A DNA stretch of 61,311 bases from Algibacter mikhailovii (GCF_014651495.1 NZ_BMWZ01000012.1:1-61311); one strand, 5' to 3'; shown: positions 36,578-46,669, counted from the first letter of the stretch. Numbers and translations are program-made. The notes: a model not told the origin generated them from the letters alone.

Positions 36578-37723
36578 TCATATTATATCAATAAAATCAG
36601 GTTTATTGTTTTTGGCCAGGATCCACTGATATAATGCTAGCATCTGCTTTGCCACGGTCTCCATACTATATTTGTTTTCAATCAGTTTTCTGCCATTTAC
36701 CCCCATAGATATCAATTCAGATTCATTGGTTTGCATCGCTGTTTCTAGTGTTTTTTTTAATGGTTCAACACCAATTTCAATCCACCAACCAGCTTGATGT
36801 GAGTTTAATTCTTCCCATGGAGTTCCTTTGGTAGTAATAACAGGTGCACCGCAGGCTAATGCTTCTGCGACTACAATACCAAAATTCTCAGAGTATGAAG
36901 GGAGTACAAACAAATTGGCTTCTTGGAATTTTTTCATTTTTTCCGCCCCAAAAATGGGCTCACTTATAACAATTTGATGCTGTAGTTTTTTTAATTTTAT
37001 AATGTTTCTTAATTTTTTAATATAAATATCTTGACCATTTCCAACAATTTCTAATGTCCAGTGCTTTGTCACTTCATCGTTGAGCATACTCCACGCCTCG
37101 ATTAATTCTTCTACGCCTTTGTTTTTAACTATTCTTGATAGAAATAGCATTTTTTTTTCATTAGAAATAGTTTTTTTTGTAAACTCGAGTTTTTTTAAGG
37201 GAATGCCATTTGGAATTATGGCAACAGGATTTTTATAACCCAAAGATCTAATGTTTAAAGCTTCTTGTTTTGACGTTGCATGAATAATAGTGGCCTTCCT
37301 TAAGTCCTTATCTTGAAATAGTTTCAAAGCTAACTTTTTTTTAAAGCCTTTATGCTTAATGGACCAGACATCAAGCATACCTCTTGGGGTAATGATATAT
37401 GGGATATTCCTTTGCCTTGCAATTTGAGCCATTTGATGCACGGGATACTGCCACAATCCATGACCATGAAAAATATCAGTATTGATATTATTTAATTCTT
37501 GTTGCAATGTTTTGGAAAAACCTAGAAGCTCTTGGTTGTGAAAATTGAGTTGACCATTTTTAGAATCAAATTTTTTGATTATTGGGTTTTCACTAATTAA
37601 GGTGTTCAAATCAATTTTTAAAGTATCCTCTTGTTTTAGGATGGCCTGGATAGTATGCGTAACACTTCTTGATGGACCACCTGAGGCATTATCAATCGAC
37701 GATATGATGTGGGAAATTTTCAT
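36578..37723 (-). CDS. Glycosyltransferase family 4
   Basis: A 381-residue GT-B enzyme. The N-terminal domain opens with a glycine-rich loop (SSIDNASGGPSRSVTHT) and has the acceptor-side HGHGLWQYP. The C-terminal domain begins near LFLSRIVKNKGVEELIEAW and carries the donor-site segment LPSYSENFGIVVAEALACGA, with the two Glu typical of retaining GT4 enzymes. It would transfer one sugar of the EPS repeat unit. Its 3' end is duplicated as a fossil at 36182. Confidence 0.92.
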   Translation of the reverse strand: MKISHIISSIDNASGGPSRSVTHTIQAILKQEDTLKIDLNTLISENPIIKKFDSKNGQLNFHNQELLGFSKTLQQELNNINTDIFHGHGLWQYPVHQMAQIARQRNIPYIITPRGMLDVWSIKHKGFKKKLALKLFQDKDLRKATIIHATSKQEALNIRSLGYKNPVAIIPNGIPLKKLEFTKKTISNEKKMLFLSRIVKNKGVEELIEAWSMLNDEVTKHWTLEIVGNGQDIYIKKLRNIIKLKKLQHQIVISEPIFGAEKMKKFQEANLFVLPSYSENFGIVVAEALACGAPVITTKGTPWEELNSHQAGWWIEIGVEPLKKTLETAMQTNESELISMGVNGRKLIENKYSMETVAKQMLALYQWILAKNNKPDFIDII

Positions 37724-37767
37724 TGAAACTAATTTTCTTTGGCTTGTCCGTGTAAATTAATCTATTC

Positions 37768-38340
37768 TTATATAGCTTTAATAAATTTAGCAGGATTACC
37801 TCCAACAATGCTTTTCGATTCTATATTTTTAGTTACTATTGATCCAGCGGCAATTATTGAATTATCCCCAATGAAGTCTACATTGTGAAGAATCACAGCA
37901 TGGCTTCCTATCCATACATTTTCACCAATAGTTAAAGGTTTTCGCTGAGGCATGCTTCTTGGATCTAGTCCATGATCATGAGTAAAAATGCTAACACATT
38001 TAGAAATGGTAACATGGTTTGAAATTTCTAGATTCCCAGTATAGTCAATAGAAACATCAGTGCTTATTGAAACATTGTTCCCTATTTTAAGTTTGGCATC
38101 CTCTAATTCTGTACCGAAAGTTACATTGCGATTGATTATACAATTTTCTCCTAAATTTATCGTCTTCGGGAAACGATAAATCAAATTTCTATAAAATAAA
38201 GTGCCTTTACCAACTGTATTCAGGTTTCCTTTATGAATTATGAAAAATAAGTAATTAAAAATACGGTTATAGATTATATCAAATAAAATAAAGAGGGCGC
38301 CAATGATCCCCGTTAATTTACCGTTCCAAAGTTTTTTCAT
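37768..38340 (-). CDS. Left-handed beta-helix acyltransferase
   Basis: A 190-residue protein with an N-terminal hydrophobic segment (about 10-33) followed by hexapeptide repeats (about 60-170) with the catalytic His in FTHDHGLD and the end IVGGNPAKFIKAI. It belongs to the LacA/NodL/WcaB acetyltransferases. The four-base overlap with the upstream GT4 gene (start 38340, neighbour stop 38337) shows coupling. The modified sugar is unknown. Confidence 0.88.
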   Translation of the reverse strand: MKKLWNGKLTGIIGALFILFDIIYNRIFNYLFFIIHKGNLNTVGKGTLFYRNLIYRFPKTINLGENCIINRNVTFGTELEDAKLKIGNNVSISTDVSIDYTGNLEISNHVTISKCVSIFTHDHGLDPRSMPQRKPLTIGENVWIGSHAVILHNVDFIGDNSIIAAGSIVTKNIESKSIVGGNPAKFIKAI

Positions 38341-39425
38341 AAACTTAAAAATTGAGATGTAAATAATTCACTATGTGACTTTATATCAGAATTAAAAATT
38401 TGATGTAATGTTAAATCGCCATTTTTTATTAACTCTTGTTGTAATGATTTATCGTTTGCTAGCCTTTCAACTTGCTTAACAATTGATTGGGCAGATTTAG
38501 TTTCAATTTTAAGACAATTAATTTTATTTTCCATTATGCCCGAAATGTTGCCAACAAATGTCGTTATTACGGGAAGCTTAAAATATAATGCTTCATAAAT
38601 AACCCTAGGAAACCCTTCATGATATGAAGGAAATAAAAATAGGGTGGCGTTTAAATAAAAAACCTTTAGTTTTATAGGGTCATAGACTGGACCATGTAAT
38701 ATCACATTATTTAAATTATTTTGTTTTATGAAATCCTCTACTTTAGAGGCATCATTACCTGAACCTATTAATCTAATTTGATAATCTGGCAACACCTTAA
38801 TTAAGGTTTTTGCTGCTTCAAGTATTTCCCAAATTCCTTTATCCGTTTCAATTCTACCAACAAATAAAATCTCTTTTCTTTTTTTTAGAAACGTATGTGA
38901 CAGTGGTTTAGTAAAATCATATAAAACCATAGGTTTTATTAGGTGACAATTTGAATTAATTTTATCGATGTCTTTTTTAAATACCAAGCCGACAGTATTA
39001 ACAAACTTTGCTTTTCTTATCAGTGGTTTAGATAAAGCTTTATTATACTCGCCTCTTATATATAATCCATAAGGTTTATTAAATAAAAAGCATTTCCAAG
39101 CAAATAAGGTGGAGACATTTCCCGGGAAGAATATATACGTGAGTTTAGCCTCATGCTTAAAAAAAAGTATTTTTAAAAATACTGAGATGTAAGAAAACAT
39201 CTTTTTATTGCCTTTTCGAAAGAAAACAGTTTTGATTTGATCATTATTAATTTGATAATCATTAATCCCTGAAGAAACTTGACCATCTTCTACAAATTGA
39301 AAAAAATTAATTTTTTGGTTTAATTGTTTTTCTACCTGATTAGCAAATACCCCCGTAGTTCTTGTCATAAAAACTGAACCATTATCACGCAAAAAACCAG
39401 CATTATTTATAAATAATATATTCAT
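38337..39425 (-). CDS. Glycosyltransferase family 4
   Basis: A 362-residue GT-B enzyme. The C-terminal domain starts at ILFVGRIETDKGIWEILEA and has the donor-binding FPSYHEGFPRVIYEALYFKL with both Glu residues. The N-terminal half is lysine- and phenylalanine-rich and AT-rich, as in rapidly evolving EPS transferases. It overlaps the following acyltransferase gene by four bases. Donor and acceptor are unknown. Confidence 0.9.
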   Translation of the reverse strand: MNILFINNAGFLRDNGSVFMTRTTGVFANQVEKQLNQKINFFQFVEDGQVSSGINDYQINNDQIKTVFFRKGNKKMFSYISVFLKILFFKHEAKLTYIFFPGNVSTLFAWKCFLFNKPYGLYIRGEYNKALSKPLIRKAKFVNTVGLVFKKDIDKINSNCHLIKPMVLYDFTKPLSHTFLKKRKEILFVGRIETDKGIWEILEAAKTLIKVLPDYQIRLIGSGNDASKVEDFIKQNNLNNVILHGPVYDPIKLKVFYLNATLFLFPSYHEGFPRVIYEALYFKLPVITTFVGNISGIMENKINCLKIETKSAQSIVKQVERLANDKSLQQELIKNGDLTLHQIFNSDIKSHSELFTSQFLSL

Positions 39426-39484
39426 TGAGAATATTTAAATCATTAGTAACAATTGAATTTTTAAAAATAAACATTTTAAATCAT

Positions 39485-40852
39485 TCAACCTTTTAGAAGT
39501 AAAAAAAGTAAAATAGTAAGAACTGGAGGTATTATGAGAAACGATAATTTTTTAGAATACAAACTGAAAGATCTTATCATAAATAAGGAGTATGATGCTC
39601 CCACCAACATAATTGGAATAAACGGTGTAGCATATCTGGGAGTAATACCTCCTTCTGTAAATGCGGGTATTAAATAGAATATGGCGCCTAAAACCATTGT
39701 TTTATTTAGTAATTTATTTTTGTGTTTTTTTCTTAAAAAAACGAAATAAAAGACAATCAGAATAAAAACAAAATACCATATGAAATTCATTTTCACTGAA
39801 TAAATGTATATTGGCGGGGTTTCCGTTTCGCTCGAAGCTGTAAAAGGAAATGGCAGTAGCACTTGCATAGCAGTAGTAATTGGTAATAATTTTAACTTTT
39901 CCGTTATTCCTTTGTTTTTATAGTCTCCACCAATTAGGCTATACACTGTTGAACTGCCTTCATTTTTAGCATTCCCGTCTCTAAGAACATAGTTTTCTGT
40001 TAGAGTTTCTGTATTTAATTCATGAGTACTATATTGAAATGAAATAATTAATATCGCTCCAGTAATAACAAGAGAAATACTAATCAGAATTATATTTTTA
40101 AAATTGGATACTCCAACTATGGTAAGAAATATAATAGGTATTAAAAAAAGATATGGAGCACGAAGAAAACCTATTAATAGAAACCCTATAATAATTTTCA
40201 AAAAATCATATTTATTAAAATCAAAATATTTGAATTGGATGATTTTCACAAAAATTAATAAGAACGAAAATACAATAAGAGAATCCTTTATTAAGAGAGT
40301 GCTATTTCTAACAATATAAGGAACAAGCAAAAAAAGTAGCATAGCATAATTTGCAAGTTTTTCTTTTTTATAATTTCGATAAAAAACCAGAATAGCTAGC
40401 TTACGGATATAAATTAAAGACAACGAAAACATCCATAAATTAAGTAATAATCCTAAGATGAAATTTTCACCAAATAAAAAGTATAGAATTGCCAATAATA
40501 AAGGATATCCTATAAAGTTAATACTTATATTTTCTAAGCTTTGAGTATTACTAATTTCAGAAGCTAGTTCATGATATAAGAGGGCATCTTTTCCTAGACT
40601 TAAATTTGAGGTTGAAAAATCATAAAAGTGGAGATAATTTAAAAAAATAAAAAAGGAGGACAAAATGAATCCAGCAGTATAAATTTCAACTGATTTTCTT
40701 TTGCCATCAGTCTTTCTTAATGTTAGAATACCTGATATAAAAATAAAAAAACAACCAACACCAAAAATTATTGCTGTGTCAAAATCCTGTACAACAATTA
40801 AAAAATAGAGAGTCAGACAAAGTATATAAATAGAGACTAGACCTTGATTCAT
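39485..40852 (-). CDS. Polytopic membrane protein, Wzy polymerase or GT-C transferase candidate
   Basis: A 455-residue protein with roughly 11-12 hydrophobic segments. After the second or third segment a loop reads GKDALLYHELASEI, and the Asp and Tyr placement recalls the first loop of PMT/ArnT-type GT-C transferases. Late in the protein GITPRYATPFIPIMLV recalls the RY-x-P segment of the same group. In a Wzx-type locus without another polymerase, it is also the only candidate for Wzy. The sequence does not decide between the two. It lies four bases from the flippase gene. Confidence 0.7.
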   Translation of the reverse strand: MNQGLVSIYILCLTLYFLIVVQDFDTAIIFGVGCFFIFISGILTLRKTDGKRKSVEIYTAGFILSSFFIFLNYLHFYDFSTSNLSLGKDALLYHELASEISNTQSLENISINFIGYPLLLAILYFLFGENFILGLLLNLWMFSLSLIYIRKLAILVFYRNYKKEKLANYAMLLFLLVPYIVRNSTLLIKDSLIVFSFLLIFVKIIQFKYFDFNKYDFLKIIIGFLLIGFLRAPYLFLIPIIFLTIVGVSNFKNIILISISLVITGAILIISFQYSTHELNTETLTENYVLRDGNAKNEGSSTVYSLIGGDYKNKGITEKLKLLPITTAMQVLLPFPFTASSETETPPIYIYSVKMNFIWYFVFILIVFYFVFLRKKHKNKLLNKTMVLGAIFYLIPAFTEGGITPRYATPFIPIMLVGASYSLFMIRSFSLYSKKLSFLIIPPVLTILLFLLLKG

Positions 40853-40855
40853 AAT

Positions 40856-42301
40856 TTACTTATTATTAAAAAGGTTTCTCATAATATCCTTAATATCAGA
40901 TAGCATAGAGAGGCGAAATAAAAATGCCACTATAAAAAAAACAATTGTTCCTAAAATGGTTTGGATTATTAGCATTATTATGTTCGAGTATGAGCTAAAC
41001 ACATCGTCTAAATAAAACATAACTCCTGCCATAACCATAGAAATTAAGATGACACCTAACACATCATTAATCTGTTCTTTTAAAGAATAACTTATAATTT
41101 TACCTGAAAAATGCATTGTTATCAAAGTGTTTATAATAGTAGCTACAAGATGGCCTAATACCATTGCTAAGACACTTATTTGAAGTGTAATAAAAATTGC
41201 TGTTAGAGTTATTAATCGTTTTGATATACTTACATTTAAGTATAATTTACTTTTTCCTTTTACCAAAAAAATATTTTGATTTATTGAATACAATGGAAAA
41301 ATTGCGCCAGCTGCACATAAAACCATGAAGTAGGGTATAGCCGGTATCCACTTTTCACCTAAAACAAGAGGGATTAAATTCTTTCCTGTGGCCATCAAAC
41401 CTAGCATCACGGGAAAAACGGCAAAAACAGCAATTTTAATAACTTTTCTATAGGCTTCTTTTAACTGTGCCTGTTGATCTTGTAAAATTGATAAGGTAGG
41501 GTAGGTTACATTTCTAATGACTTGAGTTAAAGTTTGGGAAGGGATACCGGCTAATAATTTAGCTTGGCTATAATAGCCTAAATCTGTTTTGGTATAAAAC
41601 TTTCCAATCAGGAGTGTTTGTATATTTGAAGCAATAACATCAAAAAGACCTGATAGTAATAAATTACGACTAAAAGGAAAGAGCTTTTTCACGGGTTCAA
41701 AGTCAAAATTAAAAGAGGGTAACCATTTGGAAAAATACCAAAGTAATGTTACACGAAGGAATGAGGCAATAACCATTTGCCAGACTAAAGCCCAAACACC
41801 AAAACCTATATAGGCAAGATAAATGGCAATGACTCCAGAGAATATATTTGCAATAATAGTTCTGCTCGCCAAAATTTTGAAATTAACAGCCTGCACTATT
41901 TTTGCATTTTGAACGATACCAAATGAATTTATAAAAATTGTAAAAAATATGACTCTAGATATTTTTTTGAGCTCTGGAAAATTATAAAATTCACTAATAA
42001 AAGGAGCTGAGAAATACAAAAAGATATATAAAATAACCCCTACAATGATATTAAAATAAAAAACAGATGTAAAATCTTTTTGATTTGCATCTTGTTTTCT
42101 TATCAGGGCTTGGGAGAAACCACTATCTAAAATCACCTTTGAGAGTTCAGTAAAAATAACTAGTAAGCCAATAATACCAAAATCCTCTGGAGCTAAAATT
42201 CTGGCAAGAATTATTGTTATTAAAATTTGAACAATTTTACCTCCAAAAATTTCTAAACCATTCCAAAGTACACCCTGAATAGTTTTCAGCCTTAAACTCA
42301 T
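40856..42301 (-). CDS. wzx: Wzx-type polysaccharide flippase (MOP superfamily)
   Basis: A 481-residue membrane protein with about 12-14 helices that would flip the lipid-linked repeat unit to the periplasmic side. The N-terminal TIQGVLWNGLEIFGGKIVQI and ILAPEDFGIIGLL, then the FSQALIRKQ segment, are typical of the WzxC subgroup. It overlaps the upstream acyltransferase gene by four bases, so the two are coupled. Confidence 0.92.
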   Translation of the reverse strand: MSLRLKTIQGVLWNGLEIFGGKIVQILITIILARILAPEDFGIIGLLVIFTELSKVILDSGFSQALIRKQDANQKDFTSVFYFNIIVGVILYIFLYFSAPFISEFYNFPELKKISRVIFFTIFINSFGIVQNAKIVQAVNFKILASRTIIANIFSGVIAIYLAYIGFGVWALVWQMVIASFLRVTLLWYFSKWLPSFNFDFEPVKKLFPFSRNLLLSGLFDVIASNIQTLLIGKFYTKTDLGYYSQAKLLAGIPSQTLTQVIRNVTYPTLSILQDQQAQLKEAYRKVIKIAVFAVFPVMLGLMATGKNLIPLVLGEKWIPAIPYFMVLCAAGAIFPLYSINQNIFLVKGKSKLYLNVSISKRLITLTAIFITLQISVLAMVLGHLVATIINTLITMHFSGKIISYSLKEQINDVLGVILISMVMAGVMFYLDDVFSSYSNIIMLIIQTILGTIVFFIVAFLFRLSMLSDIKDIMRNLFNNK

Positions 42302-42891
42302 GCGTGCCTAGATTTAATCACTTTACATGGATTACCTACGGCAATTGAGTTTGCAGGAATGTTTTTTGTTACTACAGATCCTGCTCCGATAATTGTATTA
42401 TCTCCAATACATACTCCATCTACAACTGTAACTTGAGCACCAAGCCATACATTATCACCTATTTTTATTCCTTTGCTAGAAATGCCTTGTTCATTAATTA
42501 AAGTTGTAACATCATTAAAATTGTGATTTGACCCTACAATGACGCATAATGGCGCAATGAGACAGTTATTGCCAATTTGTACGGTGCCCATTATTAAACT
42601 TCCCCGGTTAATGGTACAATTTTTTCCAATTAGGATACTATTTCCACCATTGCAGCGCAACTCAACATTATCGCCTATGTGTACATTATCAGAAATCGTG
42701 TTTTTTTTATAAATCTTAACATTGCTACCTAGATATACGTTTTTACCGAGGTGTAGGGTTCCCCAAATTTCTACATTGCGGGATAACTGTAAATTATTGT
42801 GCCCTTTTCCTTGAATAAAAATTTGAAAAAATAAACCTCTTAACCTATTAAAAACAGAAATTCTTTTGTGATATAGACTCAATATATTCAT
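42298..42891 (-). CDS. Left-handed beta-helix acyltransferase
   Basis: A 197-residue hexapeptide-repeat protein. Repeats begin near residue 42 (NVEIWGTLHLGKNVYLGSNV) and run to about 185. GSNHNF supplies the expected His, and KGIKIGDNVWLGAQ with IPANSIAVGNPCKVIK ends the domain. It would acetylate an EPS sugar. It is the third of four such genes in the locus, and it overlaps both neighbours by four bases. Confidence 0.88.
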   Translation of the reverse strand: MNILSLYHKRISVFNRLRGLFFQIFIQGKGHNNLQLSRNVEIWGTLHLGKNVYLGSNVKIYKKNTISDNVHIGDNVELRCNGGNSILIGKNCTINRGSLIMGTVQIGNNCLIAPLCVIVGSNHNFNDVTTLINEQGISSKGIKIGDNVWLGAQVTVVDGVCIGDNTIIGAGSVVTKNIPANSIAVGNPCKVIKSRHA

Positions 42892-43403
42892 GTAACCTTT
42901 TCTCTAATTACTTTTACAACTCTAGCAGGGCTTCCAATCGCAATAGTCCAAGCTGGAATATCCTTAGTTACAATAGATCCTGCTCCAATAATAGCACCTT
43001 CACCTATTATTACCCCTGGCATAATTATGCTTCCCATACCAATATGTGCTCCTTTCTTAATTAGTACCGGACGTTTAATATAATCCATCTTATTAATATC
43101 GGAGCCTTCATAATAATTTGATAAATCTCTTTGATGACAAAGAATTAGGCATCTACTTGTAATCCATGCCCCTTCTTCTATAGTGATATAAGAAGCATTT
43201 GTAACATCATAATAGACATCGTAACCAATACTAACATTTTTTCCAATATTACAACCAGTAAGCTTCCATATATTAGGTCTTACACTTACGTGAATTCTAT
43301 TTAAGATAACCCAATTCTTTGCTATTTTGAATAACAACCAAAGAAAGTACAATTTGGTCTGAATCAATAAATAGCGAGGAAGTTTTAAAACTTTTCTAAA
43401 CAC
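42888..43403 (-). CDS. Left-handed beta-helix acyltransferase
   Basis: A 171-residue acetyltransferase-like protein with hexapeptide repeats (about 50-160), the catalytic His in LCHQRDLS, KGAHIGMGSIIMPG and the closing TIAIGSPARVVKVI. The N-terminal 35 residues include a hydrophobic stretch (FLWLLFKIAKNWVIL) that may attach it to the membrane. It starts 14 bases after the deacetylase stop. Confidence 0.87.
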   Translation of the reverse strand: MFRKVLKLPRYLLIQTKLYFLWLLFKIAKNWVILNRIHVSVRPNIWKLTGCNIGKNVSIGYDVYYDVTNASYITIEEGAWITSRCLILCHQRDLSNYYEGSDINKMDYIKRPVLIKKGAHIGMGSIIMPGVIIGEGAIIGAGSIVTKDIPAWTIAIGSPARVVKVIREKVT

Positions 43404-43417
43404 AGTACTATTCAGTA

Positions 43418-44404
43418 TTAGTTTTTTGGATAAAGATTTAATGTAATTTTAAACGTATCAAAATTAAATGGCATACTAAAACGTGGGATAGCTAATTGCT
43501 CATTATCTTGGTAATTAAATCTAACCCGCTTTGTAGAAAACCCCATTTTATAGCCGGCATCTCTAACACATTCTTTTGCATAATCCGTGTAATCACCATT
43601 GGGAAAAGCAAAGTAGTTACAATCTATTTGCAATTCCTTTTCAATTGTTTTTTTACTTTCTACTATTTGATTTTTTACTTCTTCCTTATTCTGATTGTCA
43701 TGACAGCATATGTGATCTATACAATGCGAGCCAATGGTACAACCCGTTTTTTGAATTTCTCTGATTTCATCCCAAGTAAGCGGTTTTACAGAGTTATATT
43801 TATTTACTAGCATATCCCATTCATTTTCAGGAATATTATTAATCAACTGGCTGCAAATTATTTCAACATCTTTTAAGCTAGATTCTTTAATAAACTCATT
43901 TATTATGGCATATGTCTTTTTCTTTTCGTCATCACTTTTATTAATGGAAAGGTTGATATTTAAAAAAGGAATTGATACGTTAGTTATTGAAGATCCATAA
44001 ATTACTAGTCTTAGTATTGATGTTGGAAATAATTTTCCTTCAGATATGTTTTTTGTAGAAATAAACACCGTATAAGGAATATTGCGTTCTTTTAAAATGG
44101 GAGCTAATACTGTTAAGTTATTCCTATAACCATCATCAAATGTAAGCAAAATTTCATCGCCAATGAATTTGTTATTCTTATACCTTAAATGGAAATCATC
44201 TATTCCGATAATAGAATAATTTTTTTCCAAATAGTTTAACTGCTTTATAAATGCTTTTTTATCAATACTTTCAGCCTCAATTAGTGGATCTGGATTATTA
44301 TCTACGCCATGCCAAAATATAACTCTAGGAGTTTTATTTGTTTTTTTTAATAAAATATCTCCTCGAAAAAATAGAAATGTTTTTTTAAGTATACTCTTTA
44401 TCAT
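43418..44404 (-). CDS. Polysaccharide deacetylase (NodB domain, CE4)
   Basis: A 328-residue protein with the NodB core: motif 1 LLTFDDGYRNN (catalytic and metal Asp), motif 2 IGSHCIDHIC (metal His pair) and a late motif YFAFPNGDYTD. The N-terminal PRVIFWHGVD is common in Bacteroidota EPS deacetylases. There is no signal peptide, and a long insertion (about 145-205) sits between motifs 1 and 2. It would remove N-acetyl groups from a precursor or product of the EPS. The upstream gap of about 180 bases before the rmlD fossil holds no clear promoter. Confidence 0.87.
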   Translation of the reverse strand: MIKSILKKTFLFFRGDILLKKTNKTPRVIFWHGVDNNPDPLIEAESIDKKAFIKQLNYLEKNYSIIGIDDFHLRYKNNKFIGDEILLTFDDGYRNNLTVLAPILKERNIPYTVFISTKNISEGKLFPTSILRLVIYGSSITNVSIPFLNINLSINKSDDEKKKTYAIINEFIKESSLKDVEIICSQLINNIPENEWDMLVNKYNSVKPLTWDEIREIQKTGCTIGSHCIDHICCHDNQNKEEVKNQIVESKKTIEKELQIDCNYFAFPNGDYTDYAKECVRDAGYKMGFSTKRVRFNYQDNEQLAIPRFSMPFNFDTFKITLNLYPKN

Positions 44405-44579
44405 TTATAACTTTTTATATTTTCTATTTAGAATATAACGCTTACTCAAAATAATTAATAATTCTTTTTCCTAAGTGTCATCTTTCTCAATAACTCTAGT
44501 GACTAATGCTGTTTTTTATACTTTAATTTTATACAAAAATATAATATTAATATTAGCTTCTTGTTATGAAGCAAACTGT

Positions 44580-44927
44580 TCTTATATTCAGCAAGCAATT
44601 CAATAAGTAATCCCTCTAATAGTGGGCTCCGCAATAATTGTAACAATTGACTTTTTATTAAGAACTGCATAAAAGGGGCATTTGGAAGGGGATGAATATT
44701 GGCTGTTTTTAATGAGTTTCAGCTTTATCTACATTGGTTTGGGCTGGACAACTAATAATGACGTTTATATTATTCAGGGCAATGAAATCAGCCTCGGACT
44801 GATGATTGCGAATATCTAAGGTGTCTACCTCCATAAAAATAAAGTTGTACTGGGCATAGTTGGATGCCAATGCCTTGATTTTAGATCCACATTGGTCCTT
44901 TAATCCAGTAATTAATAGGTTTGTCAT
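44580..44927 (-). pseudogene. Second rmlD, internally deleted and degraded
   Basis: The 5' part (start 44927) reads MTNLLITGLKDQCGSKIKAL with about 70 codons that align to the intact RmlD at 46670. The following DNA (44580-44710) aligns instead to the 3' end of rmlD (PNAPFMQFLIKSQLL against PAKRPFYSVLNNKAI). The middle two thirds of the gene are missing and the NAD motif GSNGQLG is ruined to GLKDQCG. It is a relic of an older or imported copy. Confidence 0.82.
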
Positions 44928-45123
44928 TATTTTTTTAAATTTGAAATCATCGCGAAGGTGAAATGACTGCGACAATATTTAGAATTGAATTTGAAACATG
45001 AATTCTTTATTTCTGAGATCAATTTCATGCATGGTTGTTATTAAAGAACATGATTTTTTTACAGCTTCTAAGTTTGTATAGTTATAGTTCAAATTACTAA
45101 AGTGCTAGAAAATGCCATAAGTT

Positions 45124-46404
45124 TTATAAAGTATCTTCTGCATTTTCAAAAACTCCTTTTACATCGTATACAATGCCATTAGGAACTTTTAGCGTATTTA
45201 AATCCATAGACATAAATTCATGATGAGCGACACCCAAAACTAAGGCATCAAATCGGACTTTAGGTTGGGTTCGTACCGTTTGTAATTTGTATTCGTGTTG
45301 TACTCCTTCAGGTGATGCTAAAGGATCGTAAATAGTAACCCTTATCCCATAGGTCTCTAATTCGCGCACAACATCTACAACTTTCGTGTTACGTACATCT
45401 GGGCAATTTTCTTTAAATGTAATCCCCATCATCAAAACATTGGCGCCTTTTATTTTAAAATCGTTGGCCAACATTAATTTTACAACTTGTGATGCAATAT
45501 ATGAACCCATGGAATCATTCATGCGTCTTCCAGCCAAAATTATTTCTGGATGATAACCAACTTCTTGAGCTTTTTGCGCTAAGTAATAAGGGTCCACACC
45601 AATACAGTGTTCTCCTACCAAACTTGGTTTAAAAGGTGAAAAATTCCATTTGGTTCCAGCTGCCTTCAAAACCGCATGGGTATCAATGACCATCAAATTA
45701 AATATTTTGGCTAATTCATTTACAAAAGCAATATTAATATCGCGTTGTGAGTTTTCGATGACTTTTGATGCTTCGGCAACTTTAATATTTGGAGCGAAAT
45801 GAGTTCCTGCTGTGATAACAGATTTATGGAGTTCGTCTACTTTTAATCCAATTTCAGGCGTAGAACCAGCGGTGACTTTTAAAATTTTTTCTACGGTATG
45901 CTCCTTATCTCTAGGGTTGATGCGTTCAGGAGAATAGCCAGCATAAAAATCAGCGTTATATTGAAATCCAGAAATTTTTTCGAATACAGGAATACACTCC
46001 TCTTCGGTAGCACCGGGATACACCGTGGATTCATTTACTACGATATCTGCTGCTTTTAAAACAGTGCCTACCGTTTCACTCGCTTTCACCAAAGGTGTTA
46101 AAACGGGTCGATTGTTTTTATCTACAGGTGTGAGAACCGTTATAATAAAATAATTGCAATGCTCAAGGTCTTCTAATTTGTTGGAGCAATACAAACCATT
46201 AGCATTCGTGTTTTTCGAAACCAAAACACTTTGTAGCGTGGCGTCATCAACTTCTAATGTGCTATCCATTCCTGACATTAATTCAATAATTATACCTTCA
46301 TTAATATCAAAACCAACTACGGCATTTTTTGTGCCAAACTAACGTGCTAGTGGCAAGCCTATAGATCCTAGGTCTATAACCGCAATTTTTGCTTTTAGAC
46401 TCAC
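45124..46404 (-). pseudogene. Nucleotide-sugar dehydrogenase (WbpO/TviB type) with premature stop
   Basis: The open part (45124-46278, 384 residues) is a nearly complete UDP-N-acetylhexosamine dehydrogenase: STVYPGATEEECIPVFEKIS, YSPERINPRDKEHTVEKI, the catalytic Cys in GEHCIGVDPYYL, and a normal C-terminal domain. In frame upstream, from a GTG at 46404, the DNA encodes the expected Rossmann N-terminus, but with a TAG at 46341-46339 after LPLAR and with the GxGxxG motif changed to DLGSIG. Translation from the internal ATG at 46278 would lack the NAD-binding start. I therefore call it a pseudogene, unless sequencing error or readthrough rescues it. Family members oxidise UDP-GlcNAc or UDP-GalNAc to the uronate. 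Confidence 0.8.
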
Positions 46405-46572
46405 TTTTTGTGTTTTTTATTAAGTCTTATATAGTATTAGTTTTTTGAAGTGTAAATTACATTTCTTTCGTTTCCTTTAATGGAGAATTCAAATTTGGGG
46501 TATCCATAGATGTATTGGTCTCAGCGGCGGTATTTTCTCCTTTTTTTTAATAGTAAATACTCCATCTCCATA

Positions 46573-46660
46573 TTGTATTACTGTTGCTCGGTGCTGTTAC
46601 TATATATGCTAAATTTACCTGTAACATTCATATTAAGACGCCTGTGTTTTGAAAATCAAG
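46573..46660 (-). pseudogene. Relic of an unknown gene's 3' end, copy 1
   Basis: On the - strand this reads NMNVTGKFSIYSNSTEQQ and stops. The copy at 50370-50465 reads NLNVNGKFGLASQITNQQQ. The DNA of 46611-46659 and 50417-50465 agrees at about 36 of 49 bases. It looks like the C-terminal end of an outer-membrane or beta-rich protein, but I cannot name it. Confidence 0.4.
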
Positions 46661-46669
46661 TGCTATAAA

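Noticed and set aside
44534-44541. -7 element (TATTTTTG on the - strand) before the deacetylase gene
   Set aside because: No TTG lies at the usual distance and it falls next to the rmlD fossil; AT-rich chance match is likely.
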